From: DATKDU01 sp035512595
GTDB lineage: Bacteria > Planctomycetota > Planctomycetia > Pirellulales > Pirellulaceae
Direction of reading: 5' to 3'
Length of the DNA: 33,644 nucleotides
NCBI GenBank assembly: GCA_035512595.1
Contig: DATKDU010000061.1
Location: 1-33,644 of the forward strand
The translations under genes and the position numbers were made by a program. Below, piece by piece: positions 22,849 to 31,166 of the stretch. Numbering within the stretch: the stretch's first letter is position 1; every line of letters begins with the position of its first letter. Under the pieces are notes generated by a model that made no database searches, was not told the origin of the DNA, and was given only the letters and a program-made list of their open reading frames with translations.

Positions 22849-24285
22849 CTACTTGGCTTTCTGAAACAGGCTCATGGGAACCGCGAACTCCCGATCGCGC
22901 AGCTCCTCGGCCAGCCGGGGCACAATGCCGGTGGCCGTGAACTGGCCGGCAATTCGCCTGCCGCTGCGGCTGGTCGGCTCGAAGCGGAAAATGTCCTGGA
23001 GCTGGGGCGTGTTCCCTTCCAGGCCGAGCACCTCGGCAATGCTTTCGACCCGCCGCACGCCGTCCTCGTAGCGGCGGACGTGGATGACCAGGTGCAGCGC
23101 GGCCGTGATCTGTTCGCGAATGGCCCGCGACGGCAGGTCGATCCCGGCCATCAGCACCATCGTCTCCAGGCGCGCCAAGGCGTCACGCGGGCTATTGGCA
23201 TGCACGGTCGTCAGGCTGCCGTCATGCCCGGTGTTCATGGCCTGGAGCATGTCGAGGGCTTCCCCCGAACGAACCTCGCCGACGATGATCCGGTCGGGAC
23301 GCATGCGGAGGGCATTGACGACGAGCTCGCGAGCCGTGATCTGGCCGCGGCCTTCGACGTTTGCCGGTCGCGTCTCCATGCGAACGACGTGCGTCTGATC
23401 GAGTATCAGTTCCGCAGCATCTTCAATCGTGACGATTCGCTCGCTGGCGGGAATTGCCTCGGCCATCGCGCCGAGGAAGGTCGATTTGCCGGAGCCGGTG
23501 CCGCCGGAGATGAGCACGTTCTTGCGCCCACGGACGACCAGGTCCAGAAATTGCGTCATCTCGGGCGAAAACATGCCCAGTCCCAGCAGGTCGTCGCGCC
23601 GCAGCCGGCGGCGGCCGAAGCGGCGAATGGAAAGAGTCGGGCCGTCGATCGTCACCGGCGGGAGCGTGGCGTTCACGCGGCTGCCGTCGGGGAGGCGGGC
23701 ATCGACCATCGGCGAGCTTTCGTCGATTCGCCGGCCGACGCGGGCCGCGATCCGCTGGATGATCCGCACCAGATGCTCGGCATCGCGGAAGCGCACGTCT
23801 GTTTTTTCCAGCCGGCCGAAACGCTCGATGTAGACCTGCTGGGGGCCATTCACCAGGATGTCGCTCACCGCCGGGTCGGCCATGAGGGGAGCCAGAGGCC
23901 CGACCCCCAGCGTCTCCTCCAGAAGATCATCGACCAGCCGCCGCCGCTCGTCATCGTTGAGCGGCAGGTCTTCGATGGCCAGTGCCTGGGCCACGAACTG
24001 CTCCACGAACTCGGTCAATCGCTCTTCGCTGGCGGATAGCAGGTGGCGGCGATCGAGGTCGTCCAGTAATCGCTGGTGGAGCTGACCTTTGACGACCTGG
24101 TAATTGGCCGCACCGACCGCCGGCGCACTGACCTCAGCGACCACGTGCTCGATCATCGGTCGCGTTGAACCCTTCTTTTGGGCAGCGCGGAACCGATCTA
24201 GCGGCAGTGCCAGATTCGCATGCGTGAGCACCTGGCGGGAGTGACCTAGCTCAGGTGCCTGCTCTCGATTGGGCGAGTCGCTCAT
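22849..24285 (-). CDS. tadA: TadA/CpaF pilus assembly ATPase
   Basis: This 478-residue secretion ATPase powers Flp pilus assembly. The N-terminal domain is helical (to about residue 120), with VSDILVNGPQQVYIERFG at about 140-157. The core includes NATLPPVTIDGPTLSIRRF, Walker A GGTGSGKST at 261-269, ERIVTIEDAAEL (Asp box), RIIVGEVRSGEALDMLQAMN (Walker B region, about 332-350) and the His box HDGSLTTVHAN at 354-364. All catalytic elements look intact. The ATG at 24285 overlaps the TadZ stop by four bases (ATGA); the longer frame to 24333 is therefore rejected. It is cytoplasmic, docked on TadB and TadC. Confidence 0.93.
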   Translation of the reverse strand: MSDSPNREQAPELGHSRQVLTHANLALPLDRFRAAQKKGSTRPMIEHVVAEVSAPAVGAANYQVVKGQLHQRLLDDLDRRHLLSASEERLTEFVEQFVAQALAIEDLPLNDDERRRLVDDLLEETLGVGPLAPLMADPAVSDILVNGPQQVYIERFGRLEKTDVRFRDAEHLVRIIQRIAARVGRRIDESSPMVDARLPDGSRVNATLPPVTIDGPTLSIRRFGRRRLRRDDLLGLGMFSPEMTQFLDLVVRGRKNVLISGGTGSGKSTFLGAMAEAIPASERIVTIEDAAELILDQTHVVRMETRPANVEGRGQITARELVVNALRMRPDRIIVGEVRSGEALDMLQAMNTGHDGSLTTVHANSPRDALARLETMVLMAGIDLPSRAIREQITAALHLVIHVRRYEDGVRRVESIAEVLGLEGNTPQLQDIFRFEPTSRSGRRIAGQFTATGIVPRLAEELRDREFAVPMSLFQKAK

Positions 24286-25550
24286 GGCTGTGCCTCTGAT
24301 ATCCGGACGGCAGTGACTTGAGGACGCTGCCACGGCGCGCCGACGCCGCGGAGGACGCCGCGGACGCTTTCGGGTGCATCGCTGGGACGAGCCTGGCTCG
24401 CGACTAGCGATTCCATGTCGGCCGCCAGCGCCGACAGCGGCGGGCCAAAGCCGAACCAGCGGCTGGGACTCAGGCCGTACGGCCGCCCCGTGTTTGCTGC
24501 CACGACCACGCGCTTGTCATAAGGGAGCACGAAATCAACGCTGCGGCCTAGCCGATTGGCCACGTCCAGAGGCGAAAGGCCGCCGCTGACCGACGTATAG
24601 CGATTGAGGACGATCTTTTGCCGCTCGATGGGAAAGCCAAGGCCGGCGAGCAATTCGATCAGCTTGGCCGCGCCCAGCAGCGTCGGCACGACGTTTTCCA
24701 TCACGAGGTAGGCTCGCTCGCTCAAGTCCAGCACGGCGACGACCACCCGATCGAACAAGGGAAAGGTGTCCACGAGCACGAAGTCGTAGGTCCGCCGGGC
24801 CAGCGTGATCACGCGGGAAATCGCTTCGTCATCGACCTGAGCGGCGTCAATGGCCGTATGCGGCGCTGCCAGTAGATGGAGGCCGCTAGAGTGCGGCACA
24901 GCAAGCTGGCGGAGAAACGTTTCATCGAGCCGCTCGCGCTCATGGACCGCATCGGTCAGCGTCGTGGCGGGGTGCAGGTCGAGCATCGACGCCGCCACGC
25001 CGAGCTGGAGCGACGCGTCGATCAGCAGCACGCGCTGCGGATACTTGCGGGCCAGTACGACCGCCGCATTGACGGCGAGGGTCGATTTGCCGACGCCCCC
25101 CTTGTTGCTGATGAACGACACGACGGCTCCCGGACGGGAAGCCGACCGCATGCCGCGGCTACCTGCGCGGACCAGGAGTTGGTCAAGCTCGGTGGTCGAG
25201 ATGGGCCGCCTGAGAAAATCCTTCACGCCGCAGCGGATGGCTTCGATCAGCACCGCCCCTTCGGAGACGTCATTGCCAATCACTTCGGGCCGAAACACGG
25301 CCACCAGGACGGCCTCTGGTGCGCTGGCCGCCAGCTCATCGGCAAATGCTTTGAGGGCCGAGAGGTTCAGCCCCATTTCCACCAGCACCACCTCCGGCTG
25401 CCGACTGCGGGCCGCTTCGATTCCGGTCCGAGGTTCGCTGGCAAAATTGGCTACCGGCGCGCGGTCTCCCAGTGATTGAAGTGCCGATCGAAGCTCGTCC
25501 TGTAGCTTCGAATCGGGACTGACGACGAGGATATTGGTGGTGATGGACAC
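24282..25550 (-). CDS. tadZ: TadZ/CpaE pilus localisation ATPase
   Basis: This 422-residue protein combines an N-terminal receiver-like domain with a MinD/ParA-type ATPase. The ATPase has the deviant Walker A SNKGGVGKST at about residues 148-157, then VLLIDASLQLGVAASMLDLHP and YDFVLVDTFPLFDRV. In the receiver domain the phospho-acceptor position falls on Glu58 (VVLVEMG), not Asp, so it is likely phosphorylation-independent. TadZ proteins localise the Tad machine to a cell site. It starts at GTG 25550, 11 bp after the TadG stop, and overlaps tadA. Confidence 0.88.
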   Translation of the reverse strand: MSITTNILVVSPDSKLQDELRSALQSLGDRAPVANFASEPRTGIEAARSRQPEVVLVEMGLNLSALKAFADELAASAPEAVLVAVFRPEVIGNDVSEGAVLIEAIRCGVKDFLRRPISTTELDQLLVRAGSRGMRSASRPGAVVSFISNKGGVGKSTLAVNAAVVLARKYPQRVLLIDASLQLGVAASMLDLHPATTLTDAVHERERLDETFLRQLAVPHSSGLHLLAAPHTAIDAAQVDDEAISRVITLARRTYDFVLVDTFPLFDRVVVAVLDLSERAYLVMENVVPTLLGAAKLIELLAGLGFPIERQKIVLNRYTSVSGGLSPLDVANRLGRSVDFVLPYDKRVVVAANTGRPYGLSPSRWFGFGPPLSALAADMESLVASQARPSDAPESVRGVLRGVGAPWQRPQVTAVRISEAQP

Positions 25551-25561
25551 GGGGATTTGAC

Positions 25562-26902
25562 CTAACGCACCAGAGCCGGAGCCAACAGCGGCGTTTGCGG
25601 CGCCGAGGGGAGTCGATGTTGTGACAGGAGATCGGTCAGTTCAGGATCGTTGGGCTCGTTGGCAAACACATTAACGTCGAGCGGCCGCGCTAAAACCGGC
25701 GAAGCGTTCTCCGGTCCGAGAAAGTTTTCCAACACCGCGAATGGAAGGGTCGCCGCGGTGCCCGAAGTGAGTTCCATCGCCCCGAACGCGACGACACGCG
25801 ACTCTCCCCCGCTACCCACGGACCCGACAATTGCGACGTAACCAAAGCGTGGCCCGGATGGGTCGCCCGTCCGCTGCGCTGCTTGCGAAAAAATCACGTC
25901 TCCGCCCAGCGTCCCGGCCTGTGGATCAGCCGGGGCTGTTTGGCCAAACGACAACGACTGGCCGAGACCATCGCTGGCGTCCAGGTCGTAGAGATAGCCA
26001 ACCCGCTGGCCGGAGAGTCGCAATTCCGTCCCCTCGATCTCGAGCGGTAATACTGAATTGACCAGCGACGGCCACTGACTTATCTCCACGACGAACGGCA
26101 GTGCCCCGGGAAACGCGGCAGGCGATTCGAGTGCCCGCCGGCCGATGGCCATGGCGCGTCGAGCCTGGGCGATGGCGGTTGCCCGCACGGCGATCCCGCG
26201 ACCGCGGACGGCGACGTTCAACAGAGAGCCGCGGCCAAACAGGTAAGGAATCGTGCCGCCGCTCTCGCCGACCGCCGGGTCGAACGTCTCGGTTGTCCGT
26301 CGCATCCGAACGAGAAACGCATCGTCCCCTTCCGCCGTTGGTGCGAAGTCATCCCGCGAATAGTCGCTGTTCTCCATATGCGTCAGGCCGAGCGCGTTGT
26401 CGTAGGTTCCTGCGACCAAGTCTCCTTCGCTGGCGTTGTCCACGTTCAGCCGCAGCACTGGGTCATAGACGGGCGGATTAGGAATCGTGATGAGCTGCGA
26501 GGCGCTGAACTCCGGCGAGACGGGAATGCCGTCGGTCAATTCGATGCGCGGGCCGGCGCCAAACGACCGAGGATCGCCGCTGGCAGGATCGAGGTCGTCG
26601 TCAAAGACCTGCGCGGCCAGATCGCTGGCCGATTGCCGTCGCATCGTCTCCGAATCGGGCGAGTCGAGCCGATCGCGCCCTCGCAGTCCGTCCACCGCCG
26701 CGGCATCGACGGCCGAAAGCATCTGTCGCTGTGTCATTCGGGCAAGACCGATGTCGATGATGATCGCGCCCAGGGCCATCAGGCAGAAGAAGAGCAGCGT
26801 GAAGATCACCAACGTGTAGCCACGGCGGCGGTGACGCAGCGGACGGCGGCGACGAGCCGGCAGCCGGGAGCCAGGGACCAGGGGCCGGGAGCCGCTATTC
26901 AT
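25562..26902 (-). CDS. TadG-like secreted/membrane pilus protein
   Basis: This 446-residue protein has an N-terminal Arg-rich stretch followed by a single hydrophobic helix (YTLVIFTLLFFCLMALGAIIIDIGLA), then a TadG/TadE-type junction (ARMTQRQMLSAVDAAAVDGLRGRD). The large remaining part is exported and Gly/Ser/Asp-rich, with no von Willebrand motif clear enough to call. TadG proteins are thought to anchor or regulate the pilus. The ATG at 26902 overlaps the RcpC stop by eight bases. The first about 15 codons derive from a CCAGG-like repeat (26859-26894), so the true start could be a little downstream, near the hydrophobic helix. Confidence 0.7.
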   Translation of the reverse strand: MNSGSRPLVPGSRLPARRRRPLRHRRRGYTLVIFTLLFFCLMALGAIIIDIGLARMTQRQMLSAVDAAAVDGLRGRDRLDSPDSETMRRQSASDLAAQVFDDDLDPASGDPRSFGAGPRIELTDGIPVSPEFSASQLITIPNPPVYDPVLRLNVDNASEGDLVAGTYDNALGLTHMENSDYSRDDFAPTAEGDDAFLVRMRRTTETFDPAVGESGGTIPYLFGRGSLLNVAVRGRGIAVRATAIAQARRAMAIGRRALESPAAFPGALPFVVEISQWPSLVNSVLPLEIEGTELRLSGQRVGYLYDLDASDGLGQSLSFGQTAPADPQAGTLGGDVIFSQAAQRTGDPSGPRFGYVAIVGSVGSGGESRVVAFGAMELTSGTAATLPFAVLENFLGPENASPVLARPLDVNVFANEPNDPELTDLLSQHRLPSAPQTPLLAPALVR

Positions 26903-28721
26903 CGGATTTCTCCGTCGGCCCCGAGGCGGAGCCCGACTCGTCCGTGACCGGCGGGTCCAAGACAACCCGCTCGCCTCCCAGGAACAGCACCGTCTCGCGT
27001 TTGCCCCCCACGACGACTTCCAGGGCCTTGACGCTTTCCAAGGGATGATGCTCGGGAATTTGCTCGTCCACCCGTGGTTTTTGTACTTCGGCCGGCGCTG
27101 TCCCTTGGGCAGATCGTGCGACCACTGTGAGTTCCACGCCCGTCGCCAGCGCTTCGGCGACCGCCGGGACCTCGACCGGATCGACTGCCACAACCACGTC
27201 GTTAATTTCCGGCCCGTCGCCCGGCCTGCCCCGCTGCGGATCAATGATGGGCGCAACGATCACTCCGTCCCGGACCAGTACCCGCACGTCCGCCTGCTTG
27301 GGGAGCGCAGCCAGGAGCGACACGCCGCTGCCGTACAAGTTTTGACCCCCTCGTCCGCCGGCTTTGGACAAATCGACCGTCGCGCTGGCCAACAGGTCGA
27401 AGTGATCGCCGGCACGCAGGGCGGCCAGTCCGTGGAATTTTTCCGTTTGAACGACAAATGCCCGTTTGCCAGGCGGCACTCCCGCCGCTAGTCCCGGTGG
27501 CGTGCCGGGGGGGAGCAAGTCGTCCTCAGTAATGAAGTGCCCCGGGAGCAGGTCGTGCGCAGCAACCCGACCCACGAGGTCGGTGAAACTCATGACGATC
27601 CGCTTGGCGGCAATTTCCTCCGGCGTCAAGTAAATGAGCTTCTGCCGCCGCGTGCGGGGATGGAAGATGTCGTCGCGCACAATCTGCGACAACGCGGCGA
27701 CGGGCCGTGCGCCGACGGCCACGGCTATCAGCCCCTCGGGCGCCTGTTCCGGCGGCTGGCCATCCGGCCGGCCCGAGCGAGCAATGCATGTCAGGTCGAT
27801 GCTCAGGGCCATTGCCTCGGACAGCCCCGGAACGTCGTCGCGCTGCACGGCCAGGACGATTTCCTGCACCGGCATATTGCGGACCTGCGCTCCTTGCGTG
27901 AGCGAACTAGTCCGTTGCGGCTCGGTGCGCGTCATCACGGGGGTTACCAGCACGGCGTCTTCCGCGAGCAGGCGGGCCTCCCCCGCTTTCTTCTCCTTGG
28001 GAGCGGGTGTTGTCGAAAGAATCAACGAAGCTCCCGGCAATCGGCTGGCATCGGACCCGCCGAATCGAGGCAGGTGCTCCTCGGGAATCGTGGCGACCAG
28101 GTCGATATGATCTCCCGCTTTGAGCCCGTGGACGCCGCCGATCCGGCCGGCATCGAGCGTCAATGCCTGCATTCCCGGCGGAATGCCGGCGGAGATGCCC
28201 GACCGTGTCCCTTTGGGGAGAAAATGCTCCTCGCGAAAGCCGGTGCCGGGGAGCTTGTCCCGCGCGACAACGCGGCCCAGGATGTCCGTGGCCCGCATCA
28301 AGCCTCCTTGCAGCTTGACCGCCTGGGCGGCGTGATATTCGGTCTTGTCGGGCGCGACGAAGAACAACTGCCCGTCGCGGATGATCGTGCTCGACACGAC
28401 GGTCTCGATTTCTTTGCCGTCCGCCCCTTCGGCGGCGAGCGACCAGCCGACCACTTGCTCGGGACGCAGTTCGATGAAGTGGAGCGCCTTCTTCTCGACG
28501 TTGATCAAGTCCTCACGCGTGACCGCAGCATAAGCCGCAATCGGCCGCGCGTTGGCGGGAATGAGCACCGTCACCGGCCGGCTTGAAAGCCACGGCAGCG
28601 GAACGCCGAGGGCCCACAGCGTGCCGACGATGCCGCCGCCGGCGACGATTACCGACGCCAACAGGCCAAACAGCAGCGTCAACGGCGAGCCGCGGCGGGC
28701 GGAAGGATTAATCGGTCGCAT
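26895..28721 (-). CDS. rcpC: RcpC/CpaB Flp pilus assembly protein, duplicated
   Basis: This 608-residue protein has a single N-terminal membrane segment (LTLLFGLLASVIVAGGGIVGTL, about 14-36). The exported part consists of two homologous halves, about residues 50-312 and 331-560. Each has a SAF-like module with matching blocks: ILGRVVARDKLPGT and GLKAGDHIDLVATI in the first, LVGRVAAHDLLPGH and ALRAGDHFDLLASA in the second. Ordinary CpaB proteins carry one such unit and are near 250-300 residues. They act in the periplasm with the secretin. The ATG at 28721 has GTGAGG upstream. It follows the TadE-like gene by 43 bp. Confidence 0.85.
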   Translation of the reverse strand: MRPINPSARRGSPLTLLFGLLASVIVAGGGIVGTLWALGVPLPWLSSRPVTVLIPANARPIAAYAAVTREDLINVEKKALHFIELRPEQVVGWSLAAEGADGKEIETVVSSTIIRDGQLFFVAPDKTEYHAAQAVKLQGGLMRATDILGRVVARDKLPGTGFREEHFLPKGTRSGISAGIPPGMQALTLDAGRIGGVHGLKAGDHIDLVATIPEEHLPRFGGSDASRLPGASLILSTTPAPKEKKAGEARLLAEDAVLVTPVMTRTEPQRTSSLTQGAQVRNMPVQEIVLAVQRDDVPGLSEAMALSIDLTCIARSGRPDGQPPEQAPEGLIAVAVGARPVAALSQIVRDDIFHPRTRRQKLIYLTPEEIAAKRIVMSFTDLVGRVAAHDLLPGHFITEDDLLPPGTPPGLAAGVPPGKRAFVVQTEKFHGLAALRAGDHFDLLASATVDLSKAGGRGGQNLYGSGVSLLAALPKQADVRVLVRDGVIVAPIIDPQRGRPGDGPEINDVVVAVDPVEVPAVAEALATGVELTVVARSAQGTAPAEVQKPRVDEQIPEHHPLESVKALEVVVGGKRETVLFLGGERVVLDPPVTDESGSASGPTEKSDE

Positions 28722-28764
28722 GGTAAACCTCACTGAGCAAATCGCGCCTCCTTGCGCAGCGTGG

Positions 28765-29727
28765 TTAGTCAAAGACGTCGCGGCGAAAGATCGCCTGGGC
28801 GGAAATGACGCGGCGGAAGGGACGGACTTCCTGGGCAAACGCCAGTTGGCGGCCCAGGCCGTACTGTCCCGTGTAGGGACCGATCTGACGGTCGGATGCG
28901 AGCAATTCACCGGAGGGGGCAAACGTCCCCGCCTCGATTTGCACCTGAGCGTCGTCGGCCAGGTTGGGAAAAGCGAGGTTGGGCTCAAACGGGCCGCCCG
29001 GATTTTTCCGGAAGCTGCTCATCGTGGCCGCTTCGACCGGATAGTTCAGCCGCAGGGCGACGATGCCCCGCTCGGGGGACGAGATCCTGAAGGGATCGAT
29101 CCTGTCGAGATTGTCCGACGACTGCGTGACGATTGGCTCCAGCACACGGACCCAGCGAATCGTCTCGTGCCCTTCTCCGTCGCGGGCGACGACGAGCGGA
29201 ATGGCGACCAGGAAACCGGACGGGGCGGGACCGGCGATGGGATCGTCGCTCGGATCGGTGTCGCGGTAGATCGCGCCGGGGTAACGGAACACGCGCACCC
29301 CCTCGATCGTGTCGAAAATCATCAGCGGCACGAGCTGCTGGTTGACCAGCGGCAGTTGCTCCAGAAACTCACGGCTGTAGGTCCCCGTGGTTTCGTCCAG
29401 CAGGTCCTCCTCCCGCAGCACGAGATAATGCTCGTCGAAAACCCGCCGCCTGGCGTCGCGAATGGCGGCCGATTCTTCGGGAAGAATTCCATCAATGGAA
29501 TTGGGATTGCCGTACAGAACTTGTTCGAGCGTCGCCTTATTCGCCGTCAGCGGCACTCGCGACAACTCGCGGGCCGCCAAATCAACCGCACCTTGCGATC
29601 CCTGCCCGGCATAGAAATAGAACCCGAACGTCAGAATGGCCGCCAGCAGCAGGTAGGTAACGAGCGCCACCAGCGCGAATTCGACCAGCGACTGGCCGCG
29701 GCGTCGGCAACAGCGAAGCTTAAACAT
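28765..29727 (-). CDS. TadE-like pseudopilin
   Basis: This 320-residue protein starts with a short Arg-rich leader, then GQSLVEFALVALVTYLLL and a hydrophobic helix ending in FYFYAGQG, the typical TadE/type IV pilin N-terminus with Glu at +5 of the likely cleavage site after Gly. A long exported domain follows, far bigger than usual for TadE (about 150-200 residues). It would be processed by the TadV peptidase encoded upstream, whose stop overlaps this start by eight bases (ATGTTTAA). It is probably a minor pseudopilin or tip protein. Confidence 0.75.
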   Translation of the reverse strand: MFKLRCCRRRGQSLVEFALVALVTYLLLAAILTFGFYFYAGQGSQGAVDLAARELSRVPLTANKATLEQVLYGNPNSIDGILPEESAAIRDARRRVFDEHYLVLREEDLLDETTGTYSREFLEQLPLVNQQLVPLMIFDTIEGVRVFRYPGAIYRDTDPSDDPIAGPAPSGFLVAIPLVVARDGEGHETIRWVRVLEPIVTQSSDNLDRIDPFRISSPERGIVALRLNYPVEAATMSSFRKNPGGPFEPNLAFPNLADDAQVQIEAGTFAPSGELLASDRQIGPYTGQYGLGRQLAFAQEVRPFRRVISAQAIFRRDVFD

Positions 29728-30145
29728 GGCTCCACTCCAGCGACCGCAAGGCGAATGCCGCCAGCCCCAGGAACATCGCCGGCGCATAGGCGAAGTCCTT
29801 TTGACCGCGGAGCGAGGCGATCCCCGCCAGGATGCCGCCGAAGATGGCGATCCACAGCAGGCAAGCCGCCAGCGGCCACGGCCCCAGCGCCGCGCCTAAC
29901 GCGGCAATCAACTTCACGTCCCCGCCGCCAATGCCCCCCAGGTAAAACAGGGGCGCACTTAGCGCCAGTCCGACTGCAAAACCGCAAGCCGCCCCCAGCC
30001 ACGTAGCGCCGCCGATCCCCGCTGCTGCCGCGGCTGCGGCCCAGGCCAGCATCGCCAGCGGGACCCAGTCCGGAATCTCGCGGCGGCGCAAATCGCAGAT
30101 CGAGGCGGCCAGCAGCAGCAGCAGGAGGAGAACCAGCGGCGTCAT
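29720..30145 (-). CDS. tadV: Prepilin peptidase TadV/CpaA
   Basis: This 141-residue membrane aspartyl protease cleaves Flp prepilin and the TadE/TadF-type pseudopilins. The two catalytic Asp residues are Asp18 in ASICDLRRREIP and Asp76 in GGIGGGDVKL, the GxGD signature of prepilin peptidases. The rest is hydrophobic, with about five membrane segments. The length fits the short TadV class, which lacks the methylase domain of PilD. The ATG at 30145 has GGAGG eight bases upstream; the GTG at 30163 is too close to the previous gene. It overlaps the TadE-like gene by eight bases. Confidence 0.88.
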   Translation of the reverse strand: MTPLVLLLLLLLAASICDLRRREIPDWVPLAMLAWAAAAAAAGIGGATWLGAACGFAVGLALSAPLFYLGGIGGGDVKLIAALGAALGPWPLAACLLWIAIFGGILAGIASLRGQKDFAYAPAMFLGLAAFALRSLEWSHV

Positions 30146-30159
30146 GGTCAAGCCTCCGC

Positions 30160-30639
30160 TCACTTCTTGGGGGACACAAGCTGGCGCAGCTTTTGGATCG
30201 CGTCGATCAGCTTGTGATGCTCGTCGTCGAACGTGGTCAGCGACTTGGCGAGCGCGGCGTGCTCCTCCATCACTTTTTTGTGCGAGGCGGCCAGCGCGGC
30301 GTGCTCCTTGTCGTCGCCGCTCTTTTCGTGGGCCGCGATCTCCTCGTCATGATGGCGGATGTGGTCCTCGTGCTCGTCCACGTGGGCCGCAATCTCCTCG
30401 AGCGCAGCTTCATGGGCCAGAATCTTCGACTCGACTTCACGCAAGGCGGACAGCGCCCGCGTGTGCTCCACGCGCATCTTGGAGACTTGTTTTCGCCAGG
30501 CGTCGTGCTCCTCGTGGGCCTTGGCGTGCTCCTTCTTCATCTGGGCATGTTCCGCCGCCGGGTCGGCCGCCACGGCAGCAGCAATCGCGGCCGCGCACAC
30601 AAAGGCCGCCACGGTCACAAGCGAAGAAAGCTTTTTCAC
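30160..30639 (-). CDS. His/Glu-rich secreted coiled-coil protein in the Tad operon
   Basis: This 159-residue protein begins at GTG 30639, with AGGAGG eight bases upstream. The signal peptide is clear (cleavage near AVAADP, about residue 25). The mature protein is almost entirely helical: repeated HAK, EEH, EHE and HEA elements (for example MKKEHAKAHEEHDAWR, HVDEHEDHIRHHDEE) suggest a long coiled coil with many His and Glu on one face, able to bind metal ions. I know no named family for it. It sits 14 bp before tadV and after flp, in the pilus operon, so it is probably an undescribed envelope component of this Tad system. It has no Cys and no membrane segment beyond the signal. Confidence 0.75.
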   Translation of the reverse strand: MKKLSSLVTVAAFVCAAAIAAAVAADPAAEHAQMKKEHAKAHEEHDAWRKQVSKMRVEHTRALSALREVESKILAHEAALEEIAAHVDEHEDHIRHHDEEIAAHEKSGDDKEHAALAASHKKVMEEHAALAKSLTTFDDEHHKLIDAIQKLRQLVSPKK

Positions 30640-30744
30640 GGCAACGTCCTCCTGAAAGGGAATTGGGACTGCTCCAGCCACCGACGAGCCCCGCTTGAAC
30701 GGTTTCCTCGGCCTCGCTTGAGTTCGAGGCTGCGAGCGACAAAT

Positions 30745-30775
30745 GCCCTCTGCGCCGCACGGCGGCGCAGAGGGC
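30745..30775. terminator. Strong hairpin between flp and the next gene
   Basis: Perfect 14-bp arms (30745-30758 and 30762-30775) are separated by a 3-nt loop, and both are GC-rich. On the minus strand the stem is followed by ATTTGT, only a weak U run. It is placed downstream of flp, so it is more likely a partial terminator or mRNA 3'-end stabiliser than a full stop; the rest of the operon shows no other obvious promoter. Confidence 0.75.
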
Positions 30776-30809
30776 GCAACAGCAAATGGGGAAAGCGCCT
30801 CCCCCAAGG

Positions 30810-31166
30810 TTACGGCGTCTCCAGCACCAGGTCGGAGAGATTGCCGACGCCGGCGGTGTTATTGCCGAGCCGGCTTTGCGTGCCGTCACTGTTGGACAGG
30901 ATCGTCGTGTAGTCCAGGCCGATGCCGGTGCCGCCCCCTTCCGCCGGTGCGCCGGGACTGGTCTCGATGATCTTGCCGCTGACGATGGGAGCGTTGTCGT
31001 CGGCGTGAGCGCCGGGGAGCACGACGGTTATGGCGGAGATCAAATCGTTGACCTTGTGGCCAAATACCGCGATGGAAGCGGCACTAATCAGCGCCACGCC
31101 GGCAATGATCAAGCCGTATTCGACCAGTCCCTGGCCCTTCTTGTTCCTGAGTAGTTTCCGAAGCAT
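30810..31166 (-). CDS. flp: Flp pilin
   Basis: This 118-residue prepilin has a leader of 11 residues (Lys/Arg-rich) with the cleavage site KKG/QGLVEYG, Glu at +5 and Tyr at +6, the Flp signature, then a hydrophobic helix LIIAGVALISAASIAVFG. The C-terminal about 75 residues are a polar extension, longer than typical Flp proteins (50-80 residues in total), ending LGNNTAGVGNLSDLVLETP. It is the structural subunit of the Tad pilus, used in adhesion and biofilms. The ATG at 31166 is preferred over 31208. It is the first gene of the operon and should be highly expressed. Confidence 0.9.
   Translation of the reverse strand: MLRKLLRNKKGQGLVEYGLIIAGVALISAASIAVFGHKVNDLISAITVVLPGAHADDNAPIVSGKIIETSPGAPAEGGGTGIGLDYTTILSNSDGTQSRLGNNTAGVGNLSDLVLETP

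Noticed and set aside
23080..24039. 319-codon plus-strand frame
   Set aside because: Antisense to tadA, whose catalytic motifs are intact.
27537..30006. Two overlapping long plus-strand frames
   Set aside because: Antisense to rcpC and the TadE-like gene; no recognisable domain.
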